Positions 1-11,616 of a DNA stretch of 39,245 bases are shown here, one piece after another. Each line of letters begins with the position of its first letter. Positions within the stretch are counted from its first letter, which is position 1. The stretch lies in NCBI GenBank assembly GCA_037176845.1, contig JAYKXP010000276.1, positions 1 to 39,245 of the forward strand, given 5' to 3'. The DNA is from Paramarasmius palmivorus. Lineage: Eukaryota > Basidiomycota > Agaricomycetes > Agaricales > Marasmiaceae. Below the pieces are notes generated by a model. That model was not told where the DNA came from. It ran no database searches and saw only the letters and a list, made by a program, of their open reading frames with translations. Both the position numbers and the translations under genes were made by a program.

Positions 1-958
1 CGTCGCCGAAGTGAGTTTTATCTACGGTACCCCTCCGTCCCGACACTCATAGTCATTATCAGGACGATGATGCTCGACTCTATATAGTTTATCGTTTGTT
101 GTAAGCAGATATCAGAAAATCTCGCATCTTGTCAGTTAGTTTGGACGCTGCCTGGCAACCATATGCGTAAGCTAATACATATCTATCGCCAATGTGACTC
201 CACACACTGCTTATATGTCTCCAAGAGATGTTGCCAACACTTTCTGTGCTCCCTGTCTCAAGAGGCACAGGCGCACTACCGTTTTGTGTGAGTGATCAGA
301 GACACCGATGCCCTCTAACCGCCAAGTCATCAGAGCTCGACCATTACTTCGCGTCTTGTTCGGGATTTAGTTGACATCGTCATGAAACAAATGAAATCCC
401 TCCACCTCCTGTATTTTTTTACTGGCCAGTCCCCACTTCTTATCTGCTACATAAACTGAATTCTTCTGTCACCAATCTTCTTCCTTTCATTTCGATTACA
501 CATTCTCCTGCCATTGGTACCTTTACTTCTCCGTCCATGAGTTAATGCTAATGTTTCTCTACCCGTGAAAACAAGGACGAAACTCGCAACGTAAGACCCA
601 CTACCTAGCGGTTTTTTCGGGAGTTAATGCATTGCATCGCTGTCTTCAACAGTCCTTAATACACCACATGGAACCAGCGAGATCGCTTGACCTCTGAAGG
701 GCCTTCACTTCACTTCAGAATGCCCTCAAAGATCGAGTATAGCACGTTATTTAATCCTACTCACAGCGTTCCATATGGAAATTGATAATGAAGGAAATAA
801 AGTACATAGAGTAGCGATCTCACGCCAGTCTCAACCGACCACTTCCTTGAATCTAATGATATTTTTCATGCGCATGGCTGCGCAACAAATCAATCGAGTG
901 TGGCCAGAGTTTTTCTCGGGTGAGTAGTTTTGGTAGTACTCAGTCTCCGCAAGATAAC
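1..958. other. No gene recognised
   Basis: No open frame with coding character or convincing splice signals is visible on either strand. The sequence is AT-rich to mixed, with a pyrimidine-rich stretch around 400-540. Nothing can be assigned here. Confidence 0.5.
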
Positions 959-1461
959 TCAATGCAAGCGACTAGGGTGGCTGCTATATATCGTTCCCTG
1001 TCTCGGGGTGAAGAGAAGGGCTAGTGGCAGCGGTCGATGAACACCCAGAAGGCGACGGAGAAAGTATACCTGTAACCTGTCTTGAAGCAGCGAGTTATTG
1101 ACGTCTAGTATTCCATAGCCGAAGTTGAGAATGAGCCTGGTCAGTGACGTTTCAACGTTTAAAATTTCAAACCCTGGCCATGTACACTCCGCCCGCCCCT
1201 GAAGAGGCCTGGATACTTGATCATGCACTAGTCCGCGGTCGGTGTACCGTACCCCAAGATCATGCATTCTGAACTTTCTCTTGCTGACAACCGCCGAGCT
1301 ATCACCAACATGCCATCCCTCGAAACCGTCCAGCTTCGGCTTGTAACAGGGCGAATCGCGGAAGTGACTAAGTTAAAGAATGTTCGTGGCGGTCGACTTA
1401 CTTCATCTCTGAGTAATGTCCGCATCCGCTTCCCTCCGACACATACCACATTTTCGACCAT
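959..1461 (-). other. Possible unrecognised spliced ORF fragment
   Basis: Two overlapping minus-strand frames could be joined by an intron with a good GTAAGT donor near 1402 and an ACAAG acceptor near 1340. The joined frame would run into the downstream frame that contains GLVHDQVSRPLQG. I recognise no family, motif or domain. There is no neighbouring gene to support it. It may be an eroded gene fragment or chance. Confidence 0.15.
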
Positions 1462-2030
1462 AGCATTGTCAGATCCGTCCAGATTAGGCGTGCTTTAGGT
1501 CAAGGAATGCCATTACCCATGCTTGGTTTTTGTGCATGATCCTTGTAACGAGTGGCATGATGTACAAAAGAGTTGTATGATGTGTACGATGGCCTTGCGG
1601 AGGCCCACTCTGGATAGATCCGCCAGATTACCCAGCCGAAATGTTCAAATCAAATTTCAAAGAGCCAGAGGAGTGTCAGATCCTTCAAGAACCACAATTT
1701 GAGCCCTAGTTTAACTCTATCCTCAGAATAACCTCCCTGACATTCCTTTACACTGTAATCCTAGCCTTGGTCTGTGCGTCCTGCCGGGGAGATGTCGTTC
1801 AAGACATCGAGAATAGATTAGGTATGGAGACCGATCCTAGCGCCCTGACTTTGTGATATCCAAATATTAAAAAATCAACACTGAAGAACCACCGCAACAT
1901 CCGATTACAATCGAACACATACTATCCCAGATGTAGAGACTGCAATGATCAATGATTAACCATGGGTATCACCACAAACAGAGCATCAGGAACTATCCCA
2001 AAGCTCCTCTCCGGATAAGTTGGTAGCAAA

Positions 2031-2046
2031 ACCATCTCGAGATGGT
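2031..2046. repeat. Perfect 16-bp palindrome
   Basis: ACCATCTCGAGATGGT reads the same on both strands and is centred on a CTCGAG core. It lies in gene-poor DNA. It may be a dimeric protein-binding site or a chance palindrome. Confidence 0.6.
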
Positions 2047-2724
2047 CTTCTGTTGACAAGTCGACGTGTCGTCAAAAGGTGACTGGCGTCTGAATCGGAC
2101 ACGCCTGGCAATCGCATCATGATGCCGCCGAATTCTCCGGCCGGGTGTTCACATGCAAGGACCTTGTTCAGGTTGCCAACTCTCATTATCGTCTAAGCAT
2201 GGGCCAAATCCCTTTTGTCGTTGCCAGCTGCTCTTTGTGCTCCCCCAACTCATTTAAAGAGCGGACTATCGAGATGCCTTTACACGTTTCACTCTGCCCA
2301 ACCTTACGCAATGCCAGCCCCGGAACTCGCCTTCCAACCCGCCTGCGGCAATGCAAACGGAAGGGATATATCTGCAGTTGTTCAAACGACCATAGACGTC
2401 CATCCTAATGAGTGTCCTTGCTACATGTATCAGTCTTGGCATTCATCTTCAACAGAAAGTCCGGGTGGTTGGTAGCGAGCCTTCTGGTCTCGTCAAGCCA
2501 ATGAACTCAGCGACGCCCGTCGATGCGTTATTGGTATGGAATGGAACCTATGCTCCCAGTTATTATCGTCTCATTAACCACTTCATACTCCAGAATACAT
2601 GATATAATGAAACCAGTCGCGAAAACGCAAAAAAAAAAGTTTACGGAAACTTGGCGCGAACTTCAGAAGGCTAGGTCCCTGGCAAGTTCGTTGCATCACT
2701 AAACTCAAAGCCACCGAAAAAAAT

Positions 2725-2751
2725 ACTCGCAGATCAACAGAATCTGCGAGT
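2725..2751. repeat. Inverted repeat, 10-bp perfect arms
   Basis: The arms ACTCGCAGAT (2725-2734) and ATCTGCGAGT (2742-2751) are perfect reverse complements around a 7-nt spacer. They could form a stable hairpin. No gene end is recognised next to it, so its role is unknown. Confidence 0.7.
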
Positions 2752-3299
2752 CTGAAGCATTACACAACTGAGACTAATTGTAAGCATGTCCATTCCTCCG
2801 TGTAGTATGCTGCTAAAAGCTCAGTGTCCCCTAGGCGTCTACATCGACGAGTGTTGCCATCCACACAAACAACCTTCAAATGTGCCTACAACTCAGGTGT
2901 TGTATACTCGCGACGAAAAACACTGCCATAGATGAATCTCAGGGCGTGGGGGACTAGTGTTTCGACAAGTGACCCAACACGAGATGTGCAGGTCGCTGGT
3001 GCTACCGATAACGAACAAGGTCCGGAGGCTGCTCGCCAGCTCCGCTTGAGTCGGGCATGAGCACATCAGAAAAAAAGAATACAGCTCAGCGGGACAGATG
3101 ATGATGTGAGCCTTACCTATTTTGCATCCTTTGACGATCACTTTCTTAGTTTAACATACGCGAGAAACAACTTTACCTTCCTCAAATACCAACGACATAT
3201 GCTCACGCGACCAATCAAGAGCCCGTTTGGTTTCAGATGGCTTCTAAATACCTCCGGGATTGCTGACCTTGGGACAATAAAAAAATTTGTGGAGCTTGT

Positions 3300-3763
3300 A
3301 ACGAGTGGGAGAAGCTGGAAGCCGACAGTGGGTTGGAGTCCAATAACGGGATGGTGAGCACGTTCGCCCAAAGGAGATCGACCAGTGGAGAACAGCGGTG
3401 GGACGTGCTGAACGATTTACTCTTGTGAAGGAGCCCAAATTACAGACCCAGGAAAAACTAGATTTTTTTGGCGAGTCTGTGTGGCAGTGGTGGTGCGCCA
3501 TGCAGCCTCAATGGAGGGTGATAGTCGATGGAAGACGAACCCAACCATTCCAGCAGTTTGGCAGGGAATGGCACACTCTCAACCGTCGGACACCAATGGA
3601 TTGGTTCTGCTTTTGGTCACGGTCAAAATGGTGGGGATGTGGTATCCCGGCTGTGAAGGAGGTACAGCGCCAGGCCACACTGCAGGCTCATTGGCACAGA
3701 GCCATCGAAGTTATGCTCGTGATGTTTCGGAGGGCTGTCGAAGCACTTGCAACAATCAAGTAG
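3300..3763 (+). pseudogene. Relic of a Trp-rich uncharacterised basidiomycete protein family
   Basis: Several frames must be chained to read a coherent product. The order is a WEKLEADSGLES segment (about 3320), then FFGESVWQWWCAMQPQWR (from about 3468), then an NGLVLLLVTVK segment in a second frame (about 3595-3632), then WWGCG and a helical tail back in the first frame to the stop at 3763. The pattern 'FG.SVW.WW..MQP.WR ... W..L...NGL..L...WWG' matches, as I recall it, a basidiomycete-restricted family of unknown function that is often present in many copies. At least three frame changes and no intact start make it a pseudogene. The family assignment is from memory of the pattern, not from a search. 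Confidence 0.5.
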
Positions 3764-6700
3764 CGACTATGTACTATATCCTCTTATACATGAAAGGAAA
3801 TTGACTGTTTAATGGCTAATGCAATCCCTACAAATCCCTAACTCACGAAACACCTGTTGGCCAATGGTGCACAAAACCATTCCAACTGAGCTTGCTCTTG
3901 AATCACAATGGGCCACCTATGAGCCATCCCAATAAGCAGGGCAAATTCACGAACAAACTAATCAACATACCGATGCATCCATTCCTTGGCGCAGCGAATG
4001 GCTGGCCTGGCCTGCATTTCTAACCACCAGGCACACGTCGACAGCACTCCAATACACACAAACTATGAACAGACATCCTCTAAGTTCATTGTAACGCGTC
4101 GCATTCGTCACGGAGCGGTCACCGGTCAGAGTTGGTGTGATTTTCCAGCTCCCTGAATTGCTTCAAGCTGGTGGAATAAGGGATAGATCTTCGCAGCAAG
4201 ATCCAGAATGCGCTATAAAAAGGGAACATGCAGCCTCGGATGAGCCTGAGGACTTGAGCATCTATCTTAGTGACTATGGTTGCTCGGACCAGCTGTATCA
4301 GCACAAAAAAATCCCCGTTCCGATAAAGCTCGCCCAGCACCTAAACGATCTTTTAGAAAAAGATCCACGTCGGGAAGTATGGTACACCTCACTGCCAGCC
4401 TGGGCCTGACCAATCCAAACAATGATGAATCCCCCTTTGAGAAGTACTTCTCATTAATTAAGCCGCTCCTGTAGGCAAAGCTAATGAAACAACTCATCTT
4501 TGAATGTACACATGAAAGACCTACACGTAAACAGCCTCGCGTACAGATTGGTCAGACTAAAGCAAGGTTTAATTTCTAGCAACGAAGAAAAAAACGAACA
4601 GATATCAAACTGCATATGTAGTATCACTTGACCGAAAGATCTATCCCCGTATCTGCGACAGATCAATAATAGTCGCAACGAGGGCACCGTAAGGTTGGAT
4701 AGGACGTTGCTGTGATCTTCGTCTTAGGACAGGTTTATACAGGAAGCGGATTACATGGACATGACGAGTCAACTTGAACGTCTTTACATAAAACAACATG
4801 AGCATACGGAAGATAAACGTGATGCCGAACCGCACGCACCTACAGTCTTGTAGCATCGGGAATGAAGACAGGAATCTATTGGAATACGGATTCGTGAGCG
4901 AAGTTCGAAGATAGCCTTCGGAGCCGAGGGTTTGAGGCGAAAAACCAATTTGCGATTCGCTTCGGGGCGAAAGGTTCTACACGGGTAAGAATCGGAGCTT
5001 ATGATTCAAGTATACAGACACCTTGCATATCAGCCCAAGCACGATAACACCTACAGCACCGCCAGCAGCTGTTATGGCCTTGTGATTAGGGTACGTTGCA
5101 GAACAACCAGGTTGGAGCTTGCTAAAGGGGGCGTATTATAACGACAGGGAAAGATGAATCATCCAAGGGAAAGACTATGCGGGCATATCCACGCCTGGAT
5201 AGTCGATCGTGAACGCGACCAGTCTGAGCCTTCGAGTTGATATAACCATCCAAATAAAGGGGTGGGTGTGGTTCAAGGTAAAGGGATCATATTCACCTGA
5301 GATATATCCCTGTGAAAGGCAGGCAGTCAGCATTGTGTTGACATACATAACCTGTCAAAAGACAGCCTGCGAAACAATGTGCGGATTCACCAAACCACCA
5401 CCATTGACTTTCTGATATTCGACCTCGAAGGCACATGTCTGAAAACTGAGCGATCACTAGGGAGTGAGAACGCAGGATCGCTGAACTATAGCCTTGGGTA
5501 TGTACTCGAGTAACGCAATCATCGATAGCCCTAAGAGGATTAAGGGCTTATTATTCGCAACGTTGATGGTGGCCATCAGGGCGAGTCGTTGATCATAGAT
5601 TTGGGTGCCAATACCCTGAATAAACACCGCGATAAAAGAGGGACTTCGGCTTGTGTTCTCATGCTGAGTGTTCATAAGAACATCAGTAACACGCATCGAA
5701 CCTCGGCGTTGGCGTGCCCCAAAGCTTGGTGTCAAATAACAGCTAGGAACCCCGCATTCCAATGACACCTCGCACACCGGTATCGGCATAACGATACATG
5801 AATGTGATGAACACCTAGGTGACGATTTGGCACCTTGGGGGCCCCAAAGTCAAGGTCAAAGATTTGAGTTAGGGGGATGGAGGGAATGAGTTGTACATAG
5901 GCCGTAGTTGTTAGGGTCGGGAAACAAACAGGCCATTTGTTCGGAATGTAGTAATGTGAGTTTTTGATAGTAAGGGCTTAGGGTCCTTTTCTTCGCGCTG
6001 TAGATAACACAGTGCCAGGAAAACTGTCAAAGAAGTTCACAAATAGAGACTACTCACCTGAGTGTACCTATGAAACGTAAACTATGACCGAGTTCATTAT
6101 CTTGGAATATCCTACACCACTCCCAAGCTCAATAATCCTCATTACTGTCAACCACCGATAGAATACACTAGGGAAGCTTGGTTGGGGCAAAAGGAGGCAA
6201 TCGGTGGGCCATCATAGGTTCCCAAACGCAGCAGCTAACATGCGTCCCACCTTCCTCCAGTTTAAATTTGCTAGTGACATTACGCGTGAGAGTAAGTAAG
6301 GGCTGGGTCCCAGAGAAGGCGACAGTCGCAGATCGGCTGAATATTGTGGATCAATATAATCATCATGCATTGTGTATAATATCGCGACTCACCCCAGATA
6401 TTGACGACTCTTGAATGAGAGAAGCGCTAGAGCTCAACGGTGCATATGGTAGAGCGCCAGGATTTCAATTTAGCGCCCGACTCTTGTTTACCAAAAAACC
6501 ACCATCGTCTTGTCAGCAGAGCTTCCTCAAGGCCTTCTCTCAGGGATGGCTTTGCCGCCAATATCCAAAAGAGGAGCTTTGGTTACTTTTTATAAAATTG
6601 TATGGTGATTGGTCGATAGTAGGTTCCGCTCTGGGCCCTAACACGAAAGAGTCCACCGCAACAACGACACACTCAGTGATTCAATAACTGGATCCGAAAG

Positions 6701-7214
6701 ATAGAGAGGTAAGAATTTATGTATGTTTTTTTCAGATAAAACGCAAATAACTCACCATGTCACAGGGTCAAGTATGCTGGAGAACCTGGGAGATGTCAGC
6801 TTCTGGTTCAGTCGCATCGTTTTTAGTGTTCAAACTGGTACGACTCAACGTCTCGTCACAGATTCCTACTCCCCGTATCATCCAACAAATCCCAGCAGCC
6901 ATATCATCTCGTGCTCGAAATCCCTCAATTTCTAAACCACCACGGAGAAGCAAAACACGCGTCCGACGAGCACTCCGGACGAACGCCAAGTCAAAAATTC
7001 CGATCACGATGGCGTGGTACGACGAACATAACCGATGAACACATGCAATTGATCTTGTATCAAACCTCGCACGCGACGGGCTGTTCAGTTATCAGATCTC
7101 GAGAGTGCCGAATGGAGATGGACACGTAGTAGAGATGATGGAGAAGTGTTTCGTTGGTATATGCCGATTCAACTCTTATTACTCGAAATGGTTCAAATTA
7201 AACAGACTCTTTGC
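3764..7214. other. No gene recognised; scattered open frames only
   Basis: Open frames such as 4137-4409 (+), 5457-5789 (-) and 6178-7129 (+, several pieces) lack recognisable domains and clear exon structure. The 5457-5789 frame has a hydrophobic C-terminal half that weakly recalls fungal multi-pass membrane proteins, but this is not enough for a call. The rest shows neither genes nor clear repeats. Confidence 0.4.
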
Positions 7215-7555
7215 TTAAACATTGTCAGGCTCTGATCCAAAGAGAGCCCCCGCAAGTCCAAGACAGTCGCCATAGGTGCTCTTTATGCGCAAGCCAAGAC
7301 CAATTCTCTTGTGGACATCGAAGATTTCCAGATTTCCCAAATGTTCTGGACTACTAGCAAGTTCACCACCCCGGTCCGATACGGGTTTCACTCTGTTCTT
7401 GATACATTGTAACACGTCAAGAACAACCCGTATCATGGGGAGATGACAACCCCACGTCCTACGATGCTCACCCCTTTGGCTACAAGTGATGCCTGCGTTT
7501 TTATTGAAGAATTCAAGGATGCCATGAGTATATCACCGCAATCCAGGAAAAGTAT
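7215..7555 (-). pseudogene. Coding-like fragment, family not recognised
   Basis: Two adjacent minus-strand frames have protein-like composition. The upstream one includes NILFLDCGDILMASLNSS. After a frame break near 7440, the downstream one runs as MIRVVLDVLQCIKNR and ends LAGALFGSEPDNV with a stop at 7215. No intron fits the junction, so a frameshift is more likely. I do not recognise the family. It is probably a gene remnant. Confidence 0.25.
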
Positions 7556-7861
7556 ATTGGAGTCCTGAAGTTCTCTGGAAGGATCAGTACATGCACAAGC
7601 ATCAATTCAAGATTTAGTAGGCCGAATTCTCGAACTTCGATAGCGCCCTACTCATTGGGGTACTATAGAGCACTTGGTTGAACCAGAACAAGTAAAGTCA
7701 CTTGTCACCCCCACCAAAACCTTCAACTTTTTATGAATACAAAGGAAAAGGCTGGTGCTGAGGATTCGCGTCTACGCATGTAAACCAGGAAGTCCTATTG
7801 CACTGGTTTGTGCTATTGAGTATGTCTTTCTTTCTAATGTTCTTCTTGATATTGTGTTCGC

Positions 7862-8315
7862 ATGCAGGACCACCCCAAGCACAATTTCAATGAGGCCTTT
7901 GTTCAATCTTTGCTCTGCCCGAAAACGATCGTGAATATGTACATCCTTTCTGAGAGCAGGCCGTTTCCGAGCGAGAAATGGCCAATTGACGAAAGGCTCG
8001 TGCTCAGTGTCTCAAGCAGATGGTTCAATGTTCCGGCGATAGCAACATTGAAGTCTTTGACATACGAAGGACCCAAAGATTGGAAGAACGAACGCGAGTC
8101 GACGTAAGCAGAAACTTGTCGCTATCGTGGGTATAGCGGTGGCTCTTCCTGATGCATCGAACGTTTGCATGCTAAGGAAAGGAGGTGTTGTGAGAGTCAT
8201 AAACTCCCTGGAAGGAGGTGAGATTCGTCGTTGGGCTGAGCAAACATTATATCATACAGATCCTGTTGCAAACAACTTATTATTGTTTTGCGCGGAGAAC
8301 GAGGAGATTATGTAA
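7862..8315 (+). pseudogene. Possible gene remnant, two exon-like pieces
   Basis: A good 3' splice site (GCATGCAG) precedes an open frame beginning DHPKHNFNEAFVQ. A GTAAGC donor near 8104 could join it to a second open piece (KGGVVRVINSLEGGEI...) that ends at the stop near 8315. The piece upstream of the first acceptor does not join in frame, so either the model is wrong or the gene is broken. I recognise no family. Confidence 0.25.
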
Positions 8316-9008
8316 CCTTACCTTCTTGGTATCGCGATGCTGTGTAAACTTGCAAGGTCGTTGATCGTGATGTGTATAATATTTTTTGGACGCAAGAAAC
8401 AGTGTAATGTATTCTGTAGTAGCTCGAGGCCGATTTCGCCGGATTCTGAGAGTAGTATCGTTTGTGAGTGTGGGTACACCCATCTCGCAGAGTCCGTTAC
8501 TCTGTCGGATTCTGGCATTGCAAATAATATGGAATCTGAGGGGTTGTGGCGCAGGCCAAAGCATAATCTGAGTGTAGAGTCGGAGTCGGAGTACGATGTG
8601 CCGTCCGACGAAATACGGAAAGCGGAAAACTGGCCTTGCTTAACGATCATGTGTTGTAAGATCATCGCCCCATTGCGAAATGGGCTTCCAAAAAACATTT
8701 ATCCGGATCCGGATCTATATGATTGTTGGATACCGATAAGCTTCCTTTTTTGGCTGAGATAATGTCCTTTTTCTTCGTCCAATCCTGACCAAAAAATGAT
8801 ATGTTTTCTTTGAACCTTTCAGAGGCGGAGAGCAGGCCAATCCTGTTCCAGGAAGGAGATGTTTCGGCAGTTGGGAAGTCATTCTATTCGGTCGGGGATA
8901 CAAATTATTTTTCGGGCAGCATACACGCTATATCCTTTATTCCTTCCGCTATCATTTCCTTTTAAATATCTGGGCCCGGATAATTGGGGGAGCAAGTCGT
9001 GAATCAGT
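8316..9008. other. No gene recognised
   Basis: An open frame at 8337-8762 (+) is overlapped by open frames on the other strand, and neither shows a recognised domain. Nothing else is seen before the tRNA gene. Confidence 0.4.
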
Positions 9009-9130
9009 GGCGAGATGGCCGAGCGGTCTAAGGCGCCAGACTAAGGACCAGGACGATTTACGTCCTCGAACTTCTGATTCTCAGCATAATCTGGTCCGAA
9101 AGGGCGTGGGTTCGAATCCCACTCTCGTCA
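9009..9130 (+). tRNA. tRNA-Leu(AAG), intron-containing
   Basis: A full type II tRNA cloverleaf is visible. The acceptor stem GGCGAGA (9009-9015) pairs with TCTCGTC (9123-9129), with one G-U pair, and the discriminator base is A at 9130. The D-arm/A-box is TGGCCGAGCGG (9016-9026) and the B-box is GGTTCGAATCC (9109-9119). The anticodon stem CCAGA (9036-9040) pairs with TCTGG (9090-9094). Removing a 42-nt intron at 9047-9088 leaves the 7-nt loop CTAAGGA, giving anticodon AAG (codon CUU, Leu). The intron sits at the canonical 37/38 position. The long variable arm (TCCGAAAGGGC) agrees with tRNA-Leu. Confidence 0.95.
9047..9088 (+). other. tRNA-Leu intron (42 nt)
   Basis: The intron lies between tRNA positions 37 and 38 and contains its own 6-bp hairpin, AGGACG/CGTCCT around ATTTA. 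tRNA splicing endonuclease would be expected to cut at both ends. Confidence 0.85.
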
Positions 9131-9135
9131 GAACC

Positions 9136-9139
9136 TTTT
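9136..9139 (+). terminator. RNA polymerase III terminator of tRNA-Leu
   Basis: A run of four T residues starts 5 nt after the discriminator base, the usual pol III termination signal. Confidence 0.75.
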
Positions 9140-9554
9140 GGAACGTATTTTGCTGTCGCAAGGTGTCGTATCACTAATAAACAGGCGAACAGTGTGATCA
9201 GGAGGAGTAGGAGGAGTGTATCAAGGTTCAACAGTTTGTTCAACCTCCGTTCGACATTTATTCATTATAACGCATTATATACGCCGAGTACCATTGTCAT
9301 ACCAATCCTAATCAAATTTTGGAGCGCATTACTTTGAGGATAAAGGTAGAAGAACTATAAAACCGTTTGTACACCAGGCTGATGACTCAAGCGAACGGCG
9401 CTTATGAGCGCTAAACGGATCAAGAGTTCAGTCTATTGATTGTCGAAAGAGTTTACAGTGTTATCATGCAATACAAAACATAGTCAAGCGGACCAAAGCA
9501 CACAAGCGATTATACAAGAAAACACGTAGATTGATAATCCAGACTAAAAGACCC

Positions 9555-11616
9555 ACTACATTCCAAAAAGCATACCAATTGGTGCAAATAACCTCCCATT
9601 GTGACACAAGGCGATTGTTCCTTGTGTGCAGGTACATCACCATAACCAGAAGATTTGCCATCCTTCCCCATGCATACGAGGCGAACGACGCCAGCTTCAT
9701 CTGCTCCTGACCACTGGCACGAATACCCTCACCGAACTTGACAGAGCCAACGGTTTGTCCATTCCAGTACGGAGCCTTCAAGGTAGGATAGTCAGTTTGA
9801 CTGCTACTCGTGCGTCATTGAAATAGGAACTCGGTCAAGAACTCGTAGATTGTGTACCGGTATCGACTTGGAATTATGGACGGTTTATGCGGGTTGTAGT
9901 ACTGTGTGAACGCGATTTGTTGTAGAAGCCGGTAGTCGAAAACGTTCTTGACAGGTGGATGACATGTCACTCGAATACTTGGATCGAGACTGTCATAATG
10001 TTTAGTATCATGACGAAGACGGGTTGCTGGATATACATACTATAGAGTAGACATTCAAAAGGTCTCAAGCGGGTTTGTGACGGTCGGTATTGTCGATTTC
10101 GAGACAATGAGATCCATCAGCGTAGACATTGACCCCTGCTGGGAAGTAAGGTATATCCGACCCAATTGCGTATCTGAGCCTGTTAGAAGGATGAACAAGG
10201 CGACCTTCTCATGTATATGTACTGCCAACCGACCTTCAGATGGACTCGTGAATCGCCATTATCACCACCTGGTGCACAGACCCACGTGAGTTTCGCATCC
10301 GACTTCAACTCTGTTATGACAATGGTATGTATACCGTCTCCAGAGGGGATGGAAACCTTTTCCGGTAGCTTAAAAGTAGCACTAGGCTGTGTTGTGAAAG
10401 GGGCCGCGGTGTCTTCGTTCTCGGCGACTGCTTCCTGATTCCCATCATCTTGTTCGGCCTCAGCGAACTCTGTATCATCACCGTCTTCTGCTTCTTCTTC
10501 TTCGTCCGATCCATCTTCGTAGGCAGCATTCCTTTTTCCGTATGTTCCGGCTTTCCTAGCTGGGGTACCGCCGGTTGACTCGCGCCGTCTCTTCCGATTC
10601 AGTGGCTGAGGAGAGGCGACGGGTATATAAAGAGATACCGACCATGTCTCGATGGACGGAAGGTTGACGCAGGCAGACGGTGATAACGTCCGAAGTGTTA
10701 TGGTAGCATCATTCCAGGACTATGGAGGTATGATGAGACGGATAAAGCAGAGGGTAGTGACAAATTTTACCTCACCGGTGTCTTGTTTGACGATAGCTTT
10801 GTATATTAAGGTGACCGGAGAGTTCACCGACCGTGTGTCCACCTTGATGTCGTAGCTAGGTGACCAACTAGAGTTGCTGACAACTGTAAGGCGTTAGGCT
10901 GGCTAAATATGTCGAGGAGAGACGCCGCACCATACGTTACTTGTGCCTCGATATCGCCCATGTCTTCGCTGAACAGAGAGAATGTGGCAGTGAAGAGAGG
11001 ACCTGACGTCCCAATGCGACGGAGTTCATGTTCAAGCTCTTCTTTAACACTCTTCAGTTGCACCTCCAACTTCATGGACTCCTCATCTAATTCTTTTCCA
11101 GCGCTCCGAATCGCTTTCAGCCACTCTCCGACGTGATCCACTTGCACATGGTCGACACTCAAGGTGCCAGAATACGTTTCGAGGCTGCCCGTGGTTTTCT
11201 TGACCCTCTCCACTTGTCTTTCAATCGTTTGTTTCTTGCTCTGAAGGCTGGCAACATGAGGTGACGATGTGGAAGTTTCCCGACCTCGTTCGACGGTGAT
11301 ATTTCGTACTGAAGCCGGACCCTTCACGGCTACTCTGAAAAGATTGGTTCATCAGCACAAATCTGAATCAGAGAACACACGACACGTACCTCAGCGACTC
11401 CGCATCTATAGTTGCCGGCAGATCGCTGATATGAATCGAATTCCACCCGTCCTGGACAAGGAAACTATACGAACGTGAAAACTTCAGCCGAGTCTGGATA
11501 AACATTCACTGCGAACCAGCTTGCCAGCGCCCAGGTAATGGTCTTCGCGGGTTCGTAGAGCCCGCGTCATCACTGCTGAGAAGGTTTTCCTTGTCGTTGT
11601 CGAGTTCAACAGACAT
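9555..11616 (-). pseudogene. Decayed DUF4140/DUF4139-family protein gene
   Basis: Read on the minus strand, the pieces follow the order of fungal proteins with an N-terminal DUF4140 and a C-terminal DUF4139 domain. The start MSVELDNDKENLL is at 11616. Then come VNVYPDSAEV, QDGWNSIHISDLPATID, a charged coiled-coil region (about 11010-11250), VSNSSWSPSYDIKVDT, PVTLIYKAIVKQDTGESWND, an acidic Glu/Asp-rich linker (about 10440-10510), LDPSIRV (about 9980) and SQWEV near the end. Introns of about 50-57 nt with good ends are still visible, one at 11335-11389. One 1-nt frameshift lies near 11470. In the C-terminal part, frame changes or stops occur near 10137, 10115, 10073, 9945, 9880, 9825 and 9795. 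The function of the family is not established. The order of motifs makes the family call fairly sure, and the number of breaks makes the pseudogene call sure. Confidence 0.85.

Larger units (their letters stand above)
1462..3299. other. Gene-poor stretch with eroded coding-like pieces
   Basis: Short overlapping plus-strand frames at 2145-2602 have protein-like composition but are interrupted, and I recognise no domain. The stretch also holds a perfect 16-bp palindrome (2031-2046) and a 10-bp inverted repeat (2725-2751), listed separately. Nothing else is supported. Confidence 0.4.

Noticed and set aside
4891..4980. GC-rich stretch with repeated GGCGAAA/TTCG words
   Set aside because: Arms are imperfect and no stable single hairpin or known RNA fold could be drawn by eye.
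5457..5789. Hydrophobic minus-strand frame that weakly recalls a fungal multi-pass membrane family (DUF6533-like)
   Set aside because: Only a short Leu/Ile-rich stretch with a vague pattern; no second membrane segment in a plausible exon chain.
8337..8762. 141-residue plus-strand frame with a weak resemblance to a C2-domain start
   Set aside because: Only a few residues agree, and the open opposite-strand frame makes coding doubtful.
10314..10529. Lys-rich minus-strand frame beside the DUF4139 relic
   Set aside because: It is the wrong frame of the acidic Glu/Asp linker of the pseudogene, not a separate gene.
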